From Desulfobaculum xiamenense (GTDB lineage: Bacteria > Desulfobacterota > Desulfovibrionia > Desulfovibrionales > Desulfovibrionaceae): a DNA stretch of 64,000 nt. Shown here piece by piece: positions 36,364 through 45,623 of the stretch. Within the stretch, counting starts at the first letter, position 1. Each line of letters opens with the position of its first letter. Position numbers and translations under genes: made by a program. The stretch covers positions 1,469,019-1,533,018 of the forward strand of contig NZ_JAATJA010000001.1 in assembly GCF_011927665.1 (NCBI RefSeq), given 5' to 3'. Below the pieces are notes generated by a model that was given only the letters and a program-made list of their open reading frames with translations, was not told where the DNA came from and did not search any database.

Positions 36364-37503
36364 ATGAAGACCGAGCGCACCACACATCGCGCCGCCCCAA
36401 CGGCGACGGTTTCAGCCCTGCACGAGGGCGGACTCGCCCTGTCCGGCCGTCTCGACGCCGCAGGAACGGCCGCCGTCTGGAGCGAGGCCCTGCGTATCGC
36501 CCGCGCGGCGAGCGCCACGCCTCTCACAGTGGACATGACGCACGTCACCTTCCTCGACGGGTCAGGAGCCGCCCTCGTGGCGGAACTGCGGGCCGTCGCG
36601 GCGTCGCGCGGGACGACTGCCGAACTGCGCGGCCTGTCGGAGGAGCGTGCGCACCTCGTGGAACTGCTGACGGGCGGGGACTTTTCGCCCAAGGCGCGTC
36701 CGGCCCCAGAAAAGGGACTCATCACGCAGATCGGCCGGGAGGCCAGCGCTATCGGGCGCGACATGTACGCGCTGGTGGCCTTCGTGGGCGAAAGCGCTCG
36801 GGCGCTGTGGCACTCGCTCTTCCGACCTGGCACCGTGCGCTGGCGCGACTACCTGCGAACCTGCGAAACGGCAGGCGTGAACGCGCTGCCCATCATCGCG
36901 CTCATCGGCTTCCTCATGGGGCTCATCACTGCCTTCCAGTCCGCGGTGCCCATGCGCCGCTTCGGCGCGGACATCTACGTGGCCAACCTGCTGGGGCTAT
37001 CCATGTTGCGCGAGTTGGGACCGCTGGTCACGGCCATCCTGCTGGCCGGTCGCTCCGGCTCGGCCTTCGCCGCCGAAATCGGGACCATGACCGTCAACGA
37101 GGAGGTAGACGCGCTGCGCACCATGGGCCTCGACCCCGTGCAGTTCCTCATGGTCCCCCGCGTGCTGGCGGCCATGACCGTCACGCCATTTCTCACGATA
37201 TTCTTCAACCTTTTCGCACTGCTCGGCGGCGCGGTGGTGGTGACCGGCTTCGGGTATCCGTTCGTCGTCTACGCCACGCGCGCCCTGTCCAACGTCACTG
37301 TCGGCGACGTGATGGGAGGCCTGTTCAAGGCGCTGGTGTTCAGCGTGCTCGTGGCCGGAGTGGGCTGCCTGCGCGGACTGGAGACCGGCACCGGCGCAAG
37401 CGCCGTGGGCGAATCCACGACATCGAGCGTGGTCAGCGGACTGGTGCTCATCGCCGTGTCGGACGGCATTCTCGCCACCATCTACTATGCACTTGGAATC
37501 TGA
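36364..37503 (+). CDS. mlaE: STAS-MlaE fusion permease of a lipid ABC transporter
   Basis: A 379-residue protein with an N-terminal STAS domain (about 15-105, like MlaB; the DMTHVTFLDGSG segment is its signature) fused to an MlaE-type permease (about 120-379) with five or six helices and the conserved LRELGPLVTAILLAGRSGSAFAAEIGTM stretch. In Mla systems MlaB is a separate cytoplasmic protein; the fusion provides both parts. The complex moves phospholipids between the inner membrane and an MCE protein. A good promoter ends eight bases before the ATG and there is no ribosome site, so translation is probably leaderless. Confidence 0.88.
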   Translation: MKTERTTHRAAPTATVSALHEGGLALSGRLDAAGTAAVWSEALRIARAASATPLTVDMTHVTFLDGSGAALVAELRAVAASRGTTAELRGLSEERAHLVELLTGGDFSPKARPAPEKGLITQIGREASAIGRDMYALVAFVGESARALWHSLFRPGTVRWRDYLRTCETAGVNALPIIALIGFLMGLITAFQSAVPMRRFGADIYVANLLGLSMLRELGPLVTAILLAGRSGSAFAAEIGTMTVNEEVDALRTMGLDPVQFLMVPRVLAAMTVTPFLTIFFNLFALLGGAVVVTGFGYPFVVYATRALSNVTVGDVMGGLFKALVFSVLVAGVGCLRGLETGTGASAVGESTTSSVVSGLVLIAVSDGILATIYYALGI

Positions 37504-37504
37504 T

Positions 37505-38269
37505 ATGGGCGACAACACGATCATCCGGGTGGACCACCTCACGGCCGGGTACGGCGACACCGTCATCCTCGACGACGTCAGTTTCGACGTGCGCCCCGGC
37601 GAGGTCTTCGTGGTGCTCGGCGGCTCCGGCTGCGGCAAGTCCACGCTACTCAAACACGTGATCGGCCTGCGTCCGCCGCTTTCGGGGCAGGTGCTCATCG
37701 GCGGGGACGACATCGTCTCCGCCACGGGTCCGCAACGCAGGGCCATCCTGCGCCGCTTCGGGGTGACCTACCAGTCCGGCGCGCTCTTCGGCTCCATGAC
37801 GCTTCTGGAGAACATACGCCTGCCGCTGGAGGAATTCACCGACCTGCCGGACGCGGCCATGAACCTCATGGCGCGCATGAAGCTATCGCTGGTGGGCCTT
37901 TCCGGCTTCGAGGAGCACATGCCCTCGGAACTATCGGGCGGCATGCGCAAGCGCGCGGCGCTAGCGCGGGCCATGGCGCTGGACCCGTCCATCCTCTTTC
38001 TCGACGAACCATCGGCCGGGCTGGACCCCGTGACCTCGGCCGGGCTGGACCGACTGATCCTCGACCTGCGCGACGGCCTCGGCATGACCTTCGTGGTCGT
38101 CACGCACGAATTGCCAAGCATTTACACCATCGCGGACCGGGTGATAATGCTGGACAAACGTACGCGGGGCATCGTGGCCGAGGGACGCCCCGCCGACCTG
38201 CGCGACCATTCGGATAATCCGTGGGTCCGCCAGTTCTTCAACCGCGAAGCGGAAAACGAGTCACGATGA
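37505..38269 (+). CDS. mlaF: Mla-type lipid transporter ATPase
   Basis: A 254-residue ABC ATPase: Walker A GGSGCGKST, Q-loop YQSGALFGSMTLLENI, signature LSGGMRKRAALARAM, Walker B ILFLDEPSAGLDP, switch His in VVTHEL. The SGGMRKRAALARA form is the MlaF type. The start ATG at 37505 is one base after the mlaE stop; an in-frame ATG at 37487 would overlap mlaE. It powers the permease encoded just upstream. Confidence 0.92.
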   Translation: MGDNTIIRVDHLTAGYGDTVILDDVSFDVRPGEVFVVLGGSGCGKSTLLKHVIGLRPPLSGQVLIGGDDIVSATGPQRRAILRRFGVTYQSGALFGSMTLLENIRLPLEEFTDLPDAAMNLMARMKLSLVGLSGFEEHMPSELSGGMRKRAALARAMALDPSILFLDEPSAGLDPVTSAGLDRLILDLRDGLGMTFVVVTHELPSIYTIADRVIMLDKRTRGIVAEGRPADLRDHSDNPWVRQFFNREAENESR

Positions 38270-39426
38270 GCACCACGAGTCACCATTTCCGGCTGGGCGC
38301 ATTCATTCTCGCCGGTGTCGGCCTGCTGGCCGCCACCATCATCTACCTCGGCGTCGGCGAACTCTTCAAGGACACCCTCACGGTGGAGACCTACATCGAC
38401 GAATCGGTGCAGGGTCTCGATGTGGGCGGCGCAGTGAAGTTTCGCGGAGTCAAGGTCGGCACCGTGGAGGACATCAGCTTCGTTTGGGCGCGCTACGACA
38501 ACGCCGAGGAGCTCGGACGCTACGTGCTGGTGGACATGGCCCTCGATCGCGACCTGGCCACCAGCTTCTTCGGCCAGAAGGCCTCGCGCGAGACGCTCTT
38601 CCTGCGCAAGCCCGTGGAAAGCGGCCTGCGGGCACGCCTGACCACGCAGGGCCTCACCGGTGTTGCCTTCGTGGAGCTGGACTTCTTCCCGCCCCAGCAG
38701 AATCCGCCCCTGCCCATCACGTGGGAGCCGACCCACCCCTACATTCCCTCCGCGCCAAGCACCATGAGCCGCCTCGAAGCGGCGCTCGGCTCCATCGGTC
38801 AGGGCCTCAAGGAATTCGAAAGCATCGACTTCCGCCGCATGGGCAACAGCCTCGCGGAAATCCTCGACAAGGTGAACGCGGGACTCGACGAGGAGGACGT
38901 CGCCACCATCGGCGAACTGGTCCGCGAAAACCTCGTGGAACTGCGCGACGGCTTCCGCCGCGTGAACGTCCTGCTGGCGGACAAGCGTCTCGACGCGCTC
39001 ATCCCCGATGCGGCGGCGACCCTTGCCGGTGCGCGGCGCATGGTCCAAAGCTCCGAAGAGAACTTCGTGGCCACCTTCCAGCAGGCGAGAAACGTCACTG
39101 CGAACCTCGAACACGCCAGCGCGGGCATCAACTCGCTGTTCAGCAATCCCAAGCTCGAACAGTCCGTGGAGAACGTGCCGCAGGTGCTCGACGACATCCG
39201 CGCCGCCACCCGCGACATCCGCCGCTCCACGGTGCAGCTCGAACGCACGCTGCGCACGGTGAGCGACCTCACGGACAGCGAATCCGCCACCATCCGCGCC
39301 ATTCTGCAGGACGCACGCAAGGTCATGGACAACCTGAGCGCCATCACCGGCGACGCGCGCCAGAACCCCTCGCGCCTCATCCTCGGCGCACCGCCCAAAC
39401 GCATCACCCCGGAGACCATGCCGTGA
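38266..39426 (+). CDS. mlaD: MlaD/MCE-family lipid-binding protein
   Basis: A 386-residue protein with one N-terminal membrane helix (about 12-34) and an MCE domain (about 38-130, with VQGLDVGGAVKFRGVKVGTVEDI). A second MCE-like or insert region and a long helical C-terminus (about 180-370) follow, which could form a periplasmic tube or stalk. It is longer than the 183-residue E. coli MlaD and nearer to the extended MCE proteins that span the periplasm. ATGA overlap with mlaF shows coupling. Confidence 0.88.
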   Translation: MSTTSHHFRLGAFILAGVGLLAATIIYLGVGELFKDTLTVETYIDESVQGLDVGGAVKFRGVKVGTVEDISFVWARYDNAEELGRYVLVDMALDRDLATSFFGQKASRETLFLRKPVESGLRARLTTQGLTGVAFVELDFFPPQQNPPLPITWEPTHPYIPSAPSTMSRLEAALGSIGQGLKEFESIDFRRMGNSLAEILDKVNAGLDEEDVATIGELVRENLVELRDGFRRVNVLLADKRLDALIPDAAATLAGARRMVQSSEENFVATFQQARNVTANLEHASAGINSLFSNPKLEQSVENVPQVLDDIRAATRDIRRSTVQLERTLRTVSDLTDSESATIRAILQDARKVMDNLSAITGDARQNPSRLILGAPPKRITPETMP

Positions 39427-40061
39427 CACATTCGCCACTCTCCGCGCACAAGGCTTCCGCGCTGTTGTGCTGCATGCTCCTGACACTTTTCCTCGCGGGC
39501 TGTTCCACGGGGCTGTCCAAGCCCGCACCGGAAATCCGCCACTACGTCCTGCGCCCGGAACTCCCCCAGCCCGCCGCAACCGCTCGCCCCGGCGTGCTCA
39601 AGGTGCGCCGCGCCGTGGTCTCGCCGGGCTTCGCCGGACGCGAACTCATCTTCCGCACCGGGGAGACCACCTACTCCATCGACTACTACGACCAGTTCCT
39701 CGTCGCACCGGCGGACATGCTGACGCAGGCCCTGCGCGACGCCATGGGCGCCGCCGCGCTGTTCGCGAGCGTCTCGCCCGAGGCCAGCGTCCTGCGTCCG
39801 GACTACGTCCTCGAAACCACCGCCGTGACCATGCACGGCGACTTCCGCGAGGGGAGAGACCCCGCCGCGGTGTTGGAAATGCAGTTCTTCCTGCTCAAAG
39901 ACAGCGACACGGACTACGATATCGTCCTGACGCGGACCTATGCCGAACGCATGCCCTTTGGCGCGCGCACGGCGCAGGCCTACGCCAAGGCCATGGAGCG
40001 GGCGGTGTCGTCCATTCTCGCCCGCCTCGCGGCGGACATCGCGACACTCCCGCAGCCCTGA
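39423..40061 (+). CDS. PqiC-like ABC-transport auxiliary lipoprotein
   Basis: A 212-residue lipoprotein. The lipobox LAGC puts the modified Cys near residue 27, and the aspartate-avoidance context (CSTG) suggests outer-membrane sorting. The body (IRHYVLRPELPQP to the C-terminus) resembles PqiC/DUF330-type proteins that work with MCE transporters. The start is GTG at 39423, overlapping the mlaD stop as GTGA. There is no MlaC or MlaA homologue in this operon, so this lipoprotein probably provides the outer-membrane contact instead. Confidence 0.8.
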   Translation: MTHSPLSAHKASALLCCMLLTLFLAGCSTGLSKPAPEIRHYVLRPELPQPAATARPGVLKVRRAVVSPGFAGRELIFRTGETTYSIDYYDQFLVAPADMLTQALRDAMGAAALFASVSPEASVLRPDYVLETTAVTMHGDFREGRDPAAVLEMQFFLLKDSDTDYDIVLTRTYAERMPFGARTAQAYAKAMERAVSSILARLAADIATLPQP

Positions 40062-40087
40062 CGTCCCGCCCTTCGTAAAAAACGAAA

Positions 40088-40122
40088 AAGGCCCCGATCG
40101 GCATCATGCTGACCGGGGCCTT
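40088..40122. terminator. Bidirectional terminator between the lipoprotein and cyclophilin genes
   Basis: AAGGCCCCG (40088-40096) pairs with CGGGGCCTT (40114-40122), and an inner GCAT/ATGC pair extends the hairpin. An A-rich stretch on the left gives a U-run to the minus transcript. Confidence 0.75.
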
Positions 40123-40155
40123 CGAATCTCTCGCGCTTTGCAGGCGCTCGCCGCA

Positions 40156-40743
40156 TCAACCCTCGTGGCGATACGCGCGGGTGATGATCACCTGCTCGCG
40201 GGGCACGTCCTGCATGCCGGAGCTGCGTCCGGTGACCACGCCGGAAATCTTGTCCACCACGTCCATGCCCCGGATGACCCGGCCGAACACGGCGTAGCCG
40301 AAGCCGCGCGACGAGCCGTCCTTGTGGTTCAGGAAGGCGTTGTCCACGGTATTGATGAAGAACTGGCTGGTGGCGCTGTCCACGTCCATGGTGCGGGCCA
40401 TGGCGATGGTGCCCCGGTCGTTGTCCAGTCCGTTGGCGGCCTCATTGGCGATGGGGGCATGGGTGGCCTTCTGTGCCATGGTGGCATCGAACCCACCGCC
40501 CTGAATCATGAATCCATCGATGACGCGATGGAATATGGTGCCGTCGTAAAAGCCCTCGTCCACGTAGGCGAGGAAGTTCGCCACGCTGACCGGGGCCTTC
40601 TTCTCGTCCAGCATGAGCATAATGGTGCCCATGTTCGTCTCCATGACGATCACGGGACCGGCACCCGGTTTTCCGGCGAAAGCCGCTCCCGCGCAGAGGA
40701 TGGTCAGGGCCACGGCGGCCATGAGGATGCGCAAAGCCTTCAT
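40156..40743 (-). CDS. ppiA: Periplasmic peptidyl-prolyl isomerase (cyclophilin)
   Basis: A 195-residue cyclophilin with a signal peptide (cleavage near AFAG, residue 23). The active-site region [15 protein letters not shown] and [10 protein letters not shown] are intact. It should catalyse proline isomerisation in the periplasm. RBS AAGGAG is seven bases from the start. It stands alone and is convergent with the Mla-type operon. Confidence 0.9.
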   Translation of the reverse strand: MKALRILMAAVALTILCAGAAFAGKPGAGPVIVMETNMGTIMLMLDEKKAPVSVANFLAYVDEGFYDGTIFHRVIDGFMIQGGGFDATMAQKATHAPIANEAANGLDNDRGTIAMARTMDVDSATSQFFINTVDNAFLNHKDGSSRGFGYAVFGRVIRGMDVVDKISGVVTGRSSGMQDVPREQVIITRAYRHEG

Positions 40744-40892
40744 TCTGTTGCTCCTTCGTTGATCTCGTTGGTTCGAATTCGCGTCCGCCCCCTGTGCGTA
40801 CGGGAGCGGGCCGGGCATGTCAAAGGTGTCGAGACGCCCTCGACACGCACCCCGCATCTTCCCGCTGACGACATTTTCCTGTATTCCAAGAT

Positions 40893-43364
40893 ATGGTCCA
40901 AAAACTGCCCATATCGCCACTCAAGCGTGCCACGCGCAAAAAACGCGTCACCATGGCCTTCTACGGCATCGGCATTGTCTGCGTGCTCGCCGCCTTCACC
41001 ACACTCGCCTACACGGTGGACCACCACGCCGCATCGGAATACGAGGCCATCTTCAACCACCAGCAGGCCACGACGACGCAACTCGCCCGCCGCGCCATGG
41101 AGGAGCGCTTCCGCTCGCTGTGCGCATCGGTCCGTCACATCGCGCAGCACACCATCCCAGCGGTGCTCTCCGGCTCGCAACCCGAAGAGACCTTCATCGC
41201 GATGTTCGAGCCGCTTCGGGCAAGCTTCCCGGAACTGCTCCTGCTCGGATACTACCCGACGCCGGAAGCGGCCCGCTTCCTCTCCGTGGCCGCGTCGCAG
41301 CGCGCCATCGCCGCCGAGCGCGAAACCCTGCGCTGGGTCGAGGAATCATGGAACGAACTCGCACGGCCCGACGCGACCATCCTCGTGCCAGACTTCCACA
41401 TCACCGCGACGAACCGCTTCGCCGCCCTGCTCGTGCCCGTGCAAGACGGCAACACCCTGTGCGGCGTCCTCGCCGCGGCCGCAAACATCGACACGGTGAT
41501 CCACAGCTACATTTCTCCCCTGCGGCTTCAGAAACACGGCGAAGTCTTTCTGGTGGACTCGCATGGGCGATTCCTGTTCAACAACCAGCGCCCCATCCTC
41601 GGACGCAGCCTGCTTGATCCCGAATTCGCCAATGGCCCTATCCCCGCCAAACTCCAGACCACCGTCCTCGACAGCGTCGCGGGAAACGCCGTGGAACTGC
41701 CGGACGATGGATCTCCCGGACGTCTGCTGGCATGGGAGACAGCCTTCCTCGGCAACCGCCGCCTCATCATCGGCTTGTCGGCGCTCACCAGCGACGTCAG
41801 TAGCGGCTTCTCGTACCTACGCCTCCAGCGCACGGCCTTCATAGCGCTACTCGGTCTGGCCTTCGTCAGCGCGGGCGTAGCCTTCCTGCGCCGTCTCGAA
41901 GCCCAGCGTGTCGGCTACCAGAACCTCGTGCTGCGCGCCCAGCAGGACACCTCTCCAGACGGCATCCTCGTCCAGAACCAGCACATGATTCCCACGTCCT
42001 TCAACCACCAGTTCCTCGACATGTGGGGCGTGGAGCCTGAAGACATGCGCATCGAACACATGGAACGCGCCTTCGCCAAGGCCGACCGTCTCGTCTTCGA
42101 CCCCGGTGCGATCCGCGAACACTTCATGTGGCTGTGCGAACACCCGGACGAGGAGGAGACCGGCACCGAAATTCCCCTACGCGACGGACGCATCATCGAA
42201 CGCCGGTCCCGTGGACTTCGTGACGCCTCGGGACGCTACCGTGGCAGAATCTTCTGGTTTCGCGACATCACAGAGCGCAAGCGGCAGGAACAGCGCATCC
42301 ACGAGGCGCTGGCGGATTTCGAGGCGATCTTCGACAACTCCATGGTTGGCGTGCTCCTCACCCGCAGCGACAGACTCATGGCCATGACCAACGACCGCTT
42401 CTGCGAAATGTTCGGATATACGGAGGATGAACTGAAGGGCCAATCCTCGCGGATGATCCATGTCTCGGACGAGAGCTACTCCCGCTTCGCGCAAATGTTC
42501 ATCGACAAGCTCACAAGAGGGGAAACAGTCCACGCGGAATACGACATGCGCCGCAAGGACGGCACCATCTTCCGCGCGGAATTCACGGGCAAGACCCTCG
42601 ACACGTCGAACCTTTCACGCGGCGTAATCTGGATCGTCGACGACGTCACCGAACGCCACAAGCTGGAGCAACTGCGCGAGGATGTGGAGCAGATCATGCG
42701 CCACGACCTCAAGAATCCGCTGCATAACCTCATCTACGTCCCGCAGCTCTTGCGCGAGGACGGCAACCTCACCCCGCCCCAGTTGCGACTGGTGGACGAA
42801 CTGGAAAAGTCCGGCTACCGCATGCTGGACATGATCAACCGCTCCATGGACATCTACAAGATGGAACGCGGCACCTACCAGCTCAAGCGCGAACCAGTCG
42901 ATGCCACGCGGCTCATCGCGCGCATCGTCGCCGACCTCACGCCGGTGAGCACCGCCCGCCAACTGAATGTTGTGACCCATCGTCTGGGCGGCATGCCGCA
43001 GGATGCGCCCTACACCGTCTTCGGCGAGGAACTGCTCCTGTACTCCATGCTCCTCAATCTGTTGAAAAACGCGGTGGAAGCCGCACCGGAAGGCTCGAAC
43101 GTCGAAATATACATCGACGACTCAAACGGCTCCATCGCCATCCACAACGCCGGAGCCGTGCCGGAGGACATCCGCGACAGGTTCTTCGAGAAGCTGGCCA
43201 CCTCCGGCAAGTCCGGCGGTACGGGGCTTGGCACCTATTCTGCCCTGCTCATCGCCCGCGCCCACAACGGCTGCATAGGGCTCGACACGTCGGATGAACG
43301 CGGAACCACCGTCACGGTCCGCCTGCCGCTGTGGGCCGACGCCCCCGCCCCCGTGTGCACCTGA
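40893..43364 (+). CDS. Membrane PAS-sensor histidine kinase
   Basis: An 823-residue sensor kinase. A membrane helix (about 20-42), a periplasmic Cache-like sensor (45-300), and a second helix (about 305-325) are followed by a PAS domain (about 340-465), a second PAS (470-580), and the kinase core. The phospho-accepting His is in [12 protein letters not shown] near residue 605; the ATPase has [13 protein letters not shown] and a G-box GTGLGTYSA. The N-box, G1 and G2 regions look complete. There is no receiver in the protein or nearby, so the partner is unknown. The start at 40893 has no clear ribosome site. Confidence 0.9.
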   Translation: MVQKLPISPLKRATRKKRVTMAFYGIGIVCVLAAFTTLAYTVDHHAASEYEAIFNHQQATTTQLARRAMEERFRSLCASVRHIAQHTIPAVLSGSQPEETFIAMFEPLRASFPELLLLGYYPTPEAARFLSVAASQRAIAAERETLRWVEESWNELARPDATILVPDFHITATNRFAALLVPVQDGNTLCGVLAAAANIDTVIHSYISPLRLQKHGEVFLVDSHGRFLFNNQRPILGRSLLDPEFANGPIPAKLQTTVLDSVAGNAVELPDDGSPGRLLAWETAFLGNRRLIIGLSALTSDVSSGFSYLRLQRTAFIALLGLAFVSAGVAFLRRLEAQRVGYQNLVLRAQQDTSPDGILVQNQHMIPTSFNHQFLDMWGVEPEDMRIEHMERAFAKADRLVFDPGAIREHFMWLCEHPDEEETGTEIPLRDGRIIERRSRGLRDASGRYRGRIFWFRDITERKRQEQRIHEALADFEAIFDNSMVGVLLTRSDRLMAMTNDRFCEMFGYTEDELKGQSSRMIHVSDESYSRFAQMFIDKLTRGETVHAEYDMRRKDGTIFRAEFTGKTLDTSNLSRGVIWIVDDVTERHKLEQLREDVEQIMRHDLKNPLHNLIYVPQLLREDGNLTPPQLRLVDELEKSGYRMLDMINRSMDIYKMERGTYQLKREPVDATRLIARIVADLTPVSTARQLNVVTHRLGGMPQDAPYTVFGEELLLYSMLLNLLKNAVEAAPEGSNVEIYIDDSNGSIAIHNAGAVPEDIRDRFFEKLATSGKSGGTGLGTYSALLIARAHNGCIGLDTSDERGTTVTVRLPLWADAPAPVCT

Positions 43365-43455
43365 GCACCTTCCCCATGGCAAACCGGTCGATTCTCGTGT
43401 ATCGTCGGCGGATTGCGGATGTTCCGCACCGCACTCCAGCACTCGGGGAGGTTCC

Positions 43456-43932
43456 ATGCCCGGCAAGACCGTACGCGAAAGCCGCATCTCCATGTCCCAG
43501 CTCATGCTCCCGCAGGACGCCAACCCCGCGGGCAACGTCCACGGCGGCGTGGTCATGAAGCTCATCGACACGACCGGTGGAGTGGTCGCCATGCGCCACG
43601 TCCGGGGCAACGTCGTCACCGCCAGCATCGACAGGCTCGATTTCCTCACCCCCGTCTTCGTGGGCGACCTCGTCCATGTGCGGGCCAGCCTGAACCTCGT
43701 GGGCTCCTCGTCCATGGAGGTCGGGGTACGGGTGGAAACGGAAAACATCCACACCGGCGAGCTGCGGCATGCCGTCTCGGCCTATCTGACCTACGTGGCA
43801 CTAGACGAGAACGGAAAGCCCATGACCGCGCCAGCGCTCATCTCCGAAACCGCCGAGGACCTGCGCCGCAGGGACGAGGCCGAACAGCGCCGCAAGGTCC
43901 GCCTTGGCGAGCGCAAGAAACACCGGGGCTAA
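43456..43932 (+). CDS. Acyl-CoA thioesterase (hotdog fold, YciA-like)
   Basis: A 158-residue hotdog-fold protein. The motif NPAGNVHGGVVMKLIDTTGG includes the catalytic Asp, and RLDFLTPVFVGDLVHVRA is typical of broad acyl-CoA thioesterases. It should hydrolyse acyl-CoAs in the cytoplasm. The start has GGGGAGG at 43445-43451. It is followed after 26 bases by the CysQ-like gene on the same strand. The C-terminal 30 residues are charged and extend beyond the usual fold. Confidence 0.85.
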   Translation: MPGKTVRESRISMSQLMLPQDANPAGNVHGGVVMKLIDTTGGVVAMRHVRGNVVTASIDRLDFLTPVFVGDLVHVRASLNLVGSSSMEVGVRVETENIHTGELRHAVSAYLTYVALDENGKPMTAPALISETAEDLRRRDEAEQRRKVRLGERKKHRG

Positions 43933-43958
43933 CCGCCCCGCTCCATCGGAAGCATCCC

Positions 43959-44738
43959 ATGAACACCACGAACGCAAACGCCCTCGCCGCCATGGCGGAC
44001 GCCCTGTGCGCCACCGCCGAGGAGGCGGGACGCATCATCCTCGACATCTACGAGGAAGGCTTCGAGGTCGAGCTCAAGCCCGACGACTCGCCCATCACCC
44101 GCGCCGACCGCGCCTCGCACGTCTTCGTCTCGAAACGCCTCGGCGAACTGTACCCGGATATCCCGCTGCTCTCCGAGGAGGGCATCCACCTGCCCATCGC
44201 CGAGCGCAGCCGCTGGCAACGCTTCTTCCTGCTCGATCCCCTCGACGGCACCAAGGAATTCGTGAAGCGCAACGGTGAATTCACCGTCAACATCGCCCTC
44301 GTCGAGGGCCGCAGCCCCGTGCTCGGCATCGTGCGCATTCCGGTGCGCGGCGTGACCTACTGGGGCGGCCCGCACCTCGGGGCCTTCCGCAGGCACGACG
44401 GCGGCGAGGCGCAGCCCATCGCCACAGCAGCCCCCGGACCGGGCGGCCCGGTGCTTCTGGCCAGCCGCTCGCACCCCGCGCCCGAGACCGAGGCCTTCGC
44501 CGCGCGAAACGGCGTGACGCGCCGCATCGACGCTGGCGGAGCCGTCAAGTTCTGCCTGCTGGCCGAGGGCACGGCACACCTCTACCCGCGCTTCAACGTG
44601 ACCTGGGAATGGGACACGGCAGCCGGGCACGCGCTGATCCTCGGTGCGGGCGGCAGCTTCACCGCGCCGGACGGCGGCGACTTCCCCTACAACAAGGAAG
44701 ACCTCGCCAACGGCGGATTCTTCGCCGCATGGAAATGA
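43959..44738 (+). CDS. cysQ: CysQ-like 3'(2'),5'-bisphosphate nucleotidase
   Basis: A 259-residue member of the lithium-sensitive, Mg-dependent phosphatase family. The metal-binding motifs are present: SEEG, DPLDGTKEF and WEWDTAAGHALI. CysQ removes phosphate from 3'-phosphoadenosine 5'-phosphate, keeping sulfur metabolism and RNA turnover balanced. An inositol monophosphatase-type role cannot be ruled out by sequence alone, but the EFV(KR) context after DGT matches CysQ. It probably shares a transcript with the thioesterase. Confidence 0.85.
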   Translation: MNTTNANALAAMADALCATAEEAGRIILDIYEEGFEVELKPDDSPITRADRASHVFVSKRLGELYPDIPLLSEEGIHLPIAERSRWQRFFLLDPLDGTKEFVKRNGEFTVNIALVEGRSPVLGIVRIPVRGVTYWGGPHLGAFRRHDGGEAQPIATAAPGPGGPVLLASRSHPAPETEAFAARNGVTRRIDAGGAVKFCLLAEGTAHLYPRFNVTWEWDTAAGHALILGAGGSFTAPDGGDFPYNKEDLANGGFFAAWK

Positions 44739-44787
44739 CGAAAGGGCGGAGATGGACGGCAATGCGCCGTTCATCTCCGCCCTTTCG
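44739..44787. terminator. Strong bidirectional terminator after cysQ
   Basis: A 16-bp outer stem (CGAAAGGGCGGAGATG and complement) continues inward through CGGC/GCCG to a 5-nt loop. It begins on the base after the cysQ stop and lies between convergent genes. Confidence 0.75.
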
Positions 44788-44801
44788 CCGCGTCATCAAG
44801 C

Positions 44802-45437
44802 TCAGGGAATGTACAAGACATTCATGAGGAACTGCGCCGCGATCAGCGGGTAGACGCTATCCGTGCGCCACATGCACAGCGTCAGCGCGGCCCCGGTGAT
44901 GATGCCGCCGCACACCTCGGCCGGGCCGAGCGACCAGTGCGACAGCCCGTAGACGACGGCCGACGCGGCCACCGCCCAGCCCGACGTGCCAAGGACGGAC
45001 GACAGTGCTGTCCATGCCAGCCCGCGGAACACGATCTCCTCCACGATGGACACCACGAACAGCCCCACCCACATATCCACGTTACGCAGGGACGAACCGC
45101 TCAAGCCATGGACATTCTGTGCCTGCCACTGCGGCAATGCGACGTCCAACGCGTCCATGCCCCATGTGCTCATAAGGATGAGCACGAGACTCGCCAGCAA
45201 CGCGTAAAAGACGAAGGACCCCGCATCAACGGGGCGTAATCCCAAATCGTCCGGTGCCACCAGCTTTCCCGCCGCCAGCCAGAGCAGAAGCCCCGCCGGA
45301 AGAATCTTTCCGAAAACATAGTCCGCAAGAAGCCACATCCGAAAGTCGCTCGCGAATACGTTCCCGAAATCGTTCAGGAAAAATGGCATGACGACCAGCG
45401 CGTACATGACGACCAGCGCCCGTGGCTTTCCGGACAC
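44802..45437 (-). CDS. CPBP-family intramembrane protease
   Basis: A 211-residue membrane protein with about six helices and the CAAX-protease/CPBP motifs: VEEIVFRGLAW (the EExxxR glutamates) and, further on, GLSHWSLGP with the active-site His. Family members cleave membrane substrates or process peptides; the substrate here is unknown. The start is GTG at 45437, supported by GGGAGA upstream. An in-frame ATG further out (MMERIV) would add a non-hydrophobic lead. Confidence 0.75.
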   Translation of the reverse strand: MSGKPRALVVMYALVVMPFFLNDFGNVFASDFRMWLLADYVFGKILPAGLLLWLAAGKLVAPDDLGLRPVDAGSFVFYALLASLVLILMSTWGMDALDVALPQWQAQNVHGLSGSSLRNVDMWVGLFVVSIVEEIVFRGLAWTALSSVLGTSGWAVAASAVVYGLSHWSLGPAEVCGGIITGAALTLCMWRTDSVYPLIAAQFLMNVLYIP

Positions 45438-45556
45438 GGATGTCTCCCAGCGTTGACAGTTGCGCGGAGTCGGACAAACAATCCTTTCCATCATGCCACA
45501 GCGCAGCGGGACGCGACAAGCCGCTTCCCCACCGGGGGGACACCGCAAAACGCGAC

Positions 45557-45585
45557 TTGTCAACCCAAAGCGTCGCACCTATACT
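45557..45585 (+). promoter_or_regulatory. Sigma-70 promoter for the FAD/Fe-S dehydrogenase
   Basis: TTGTCA (45557-45562) and TATACT (45580-45585) with a 17-nt spacer, both 5 of 6 matches to consensus. Start of transcription would be near 45592, 32 bases before the ATG. Confidence 0.6.
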
Positions 45586-45623
45586 GTTCGGCTCCACAAA
45601 CAACCCCAACGACGGTGTATCGC

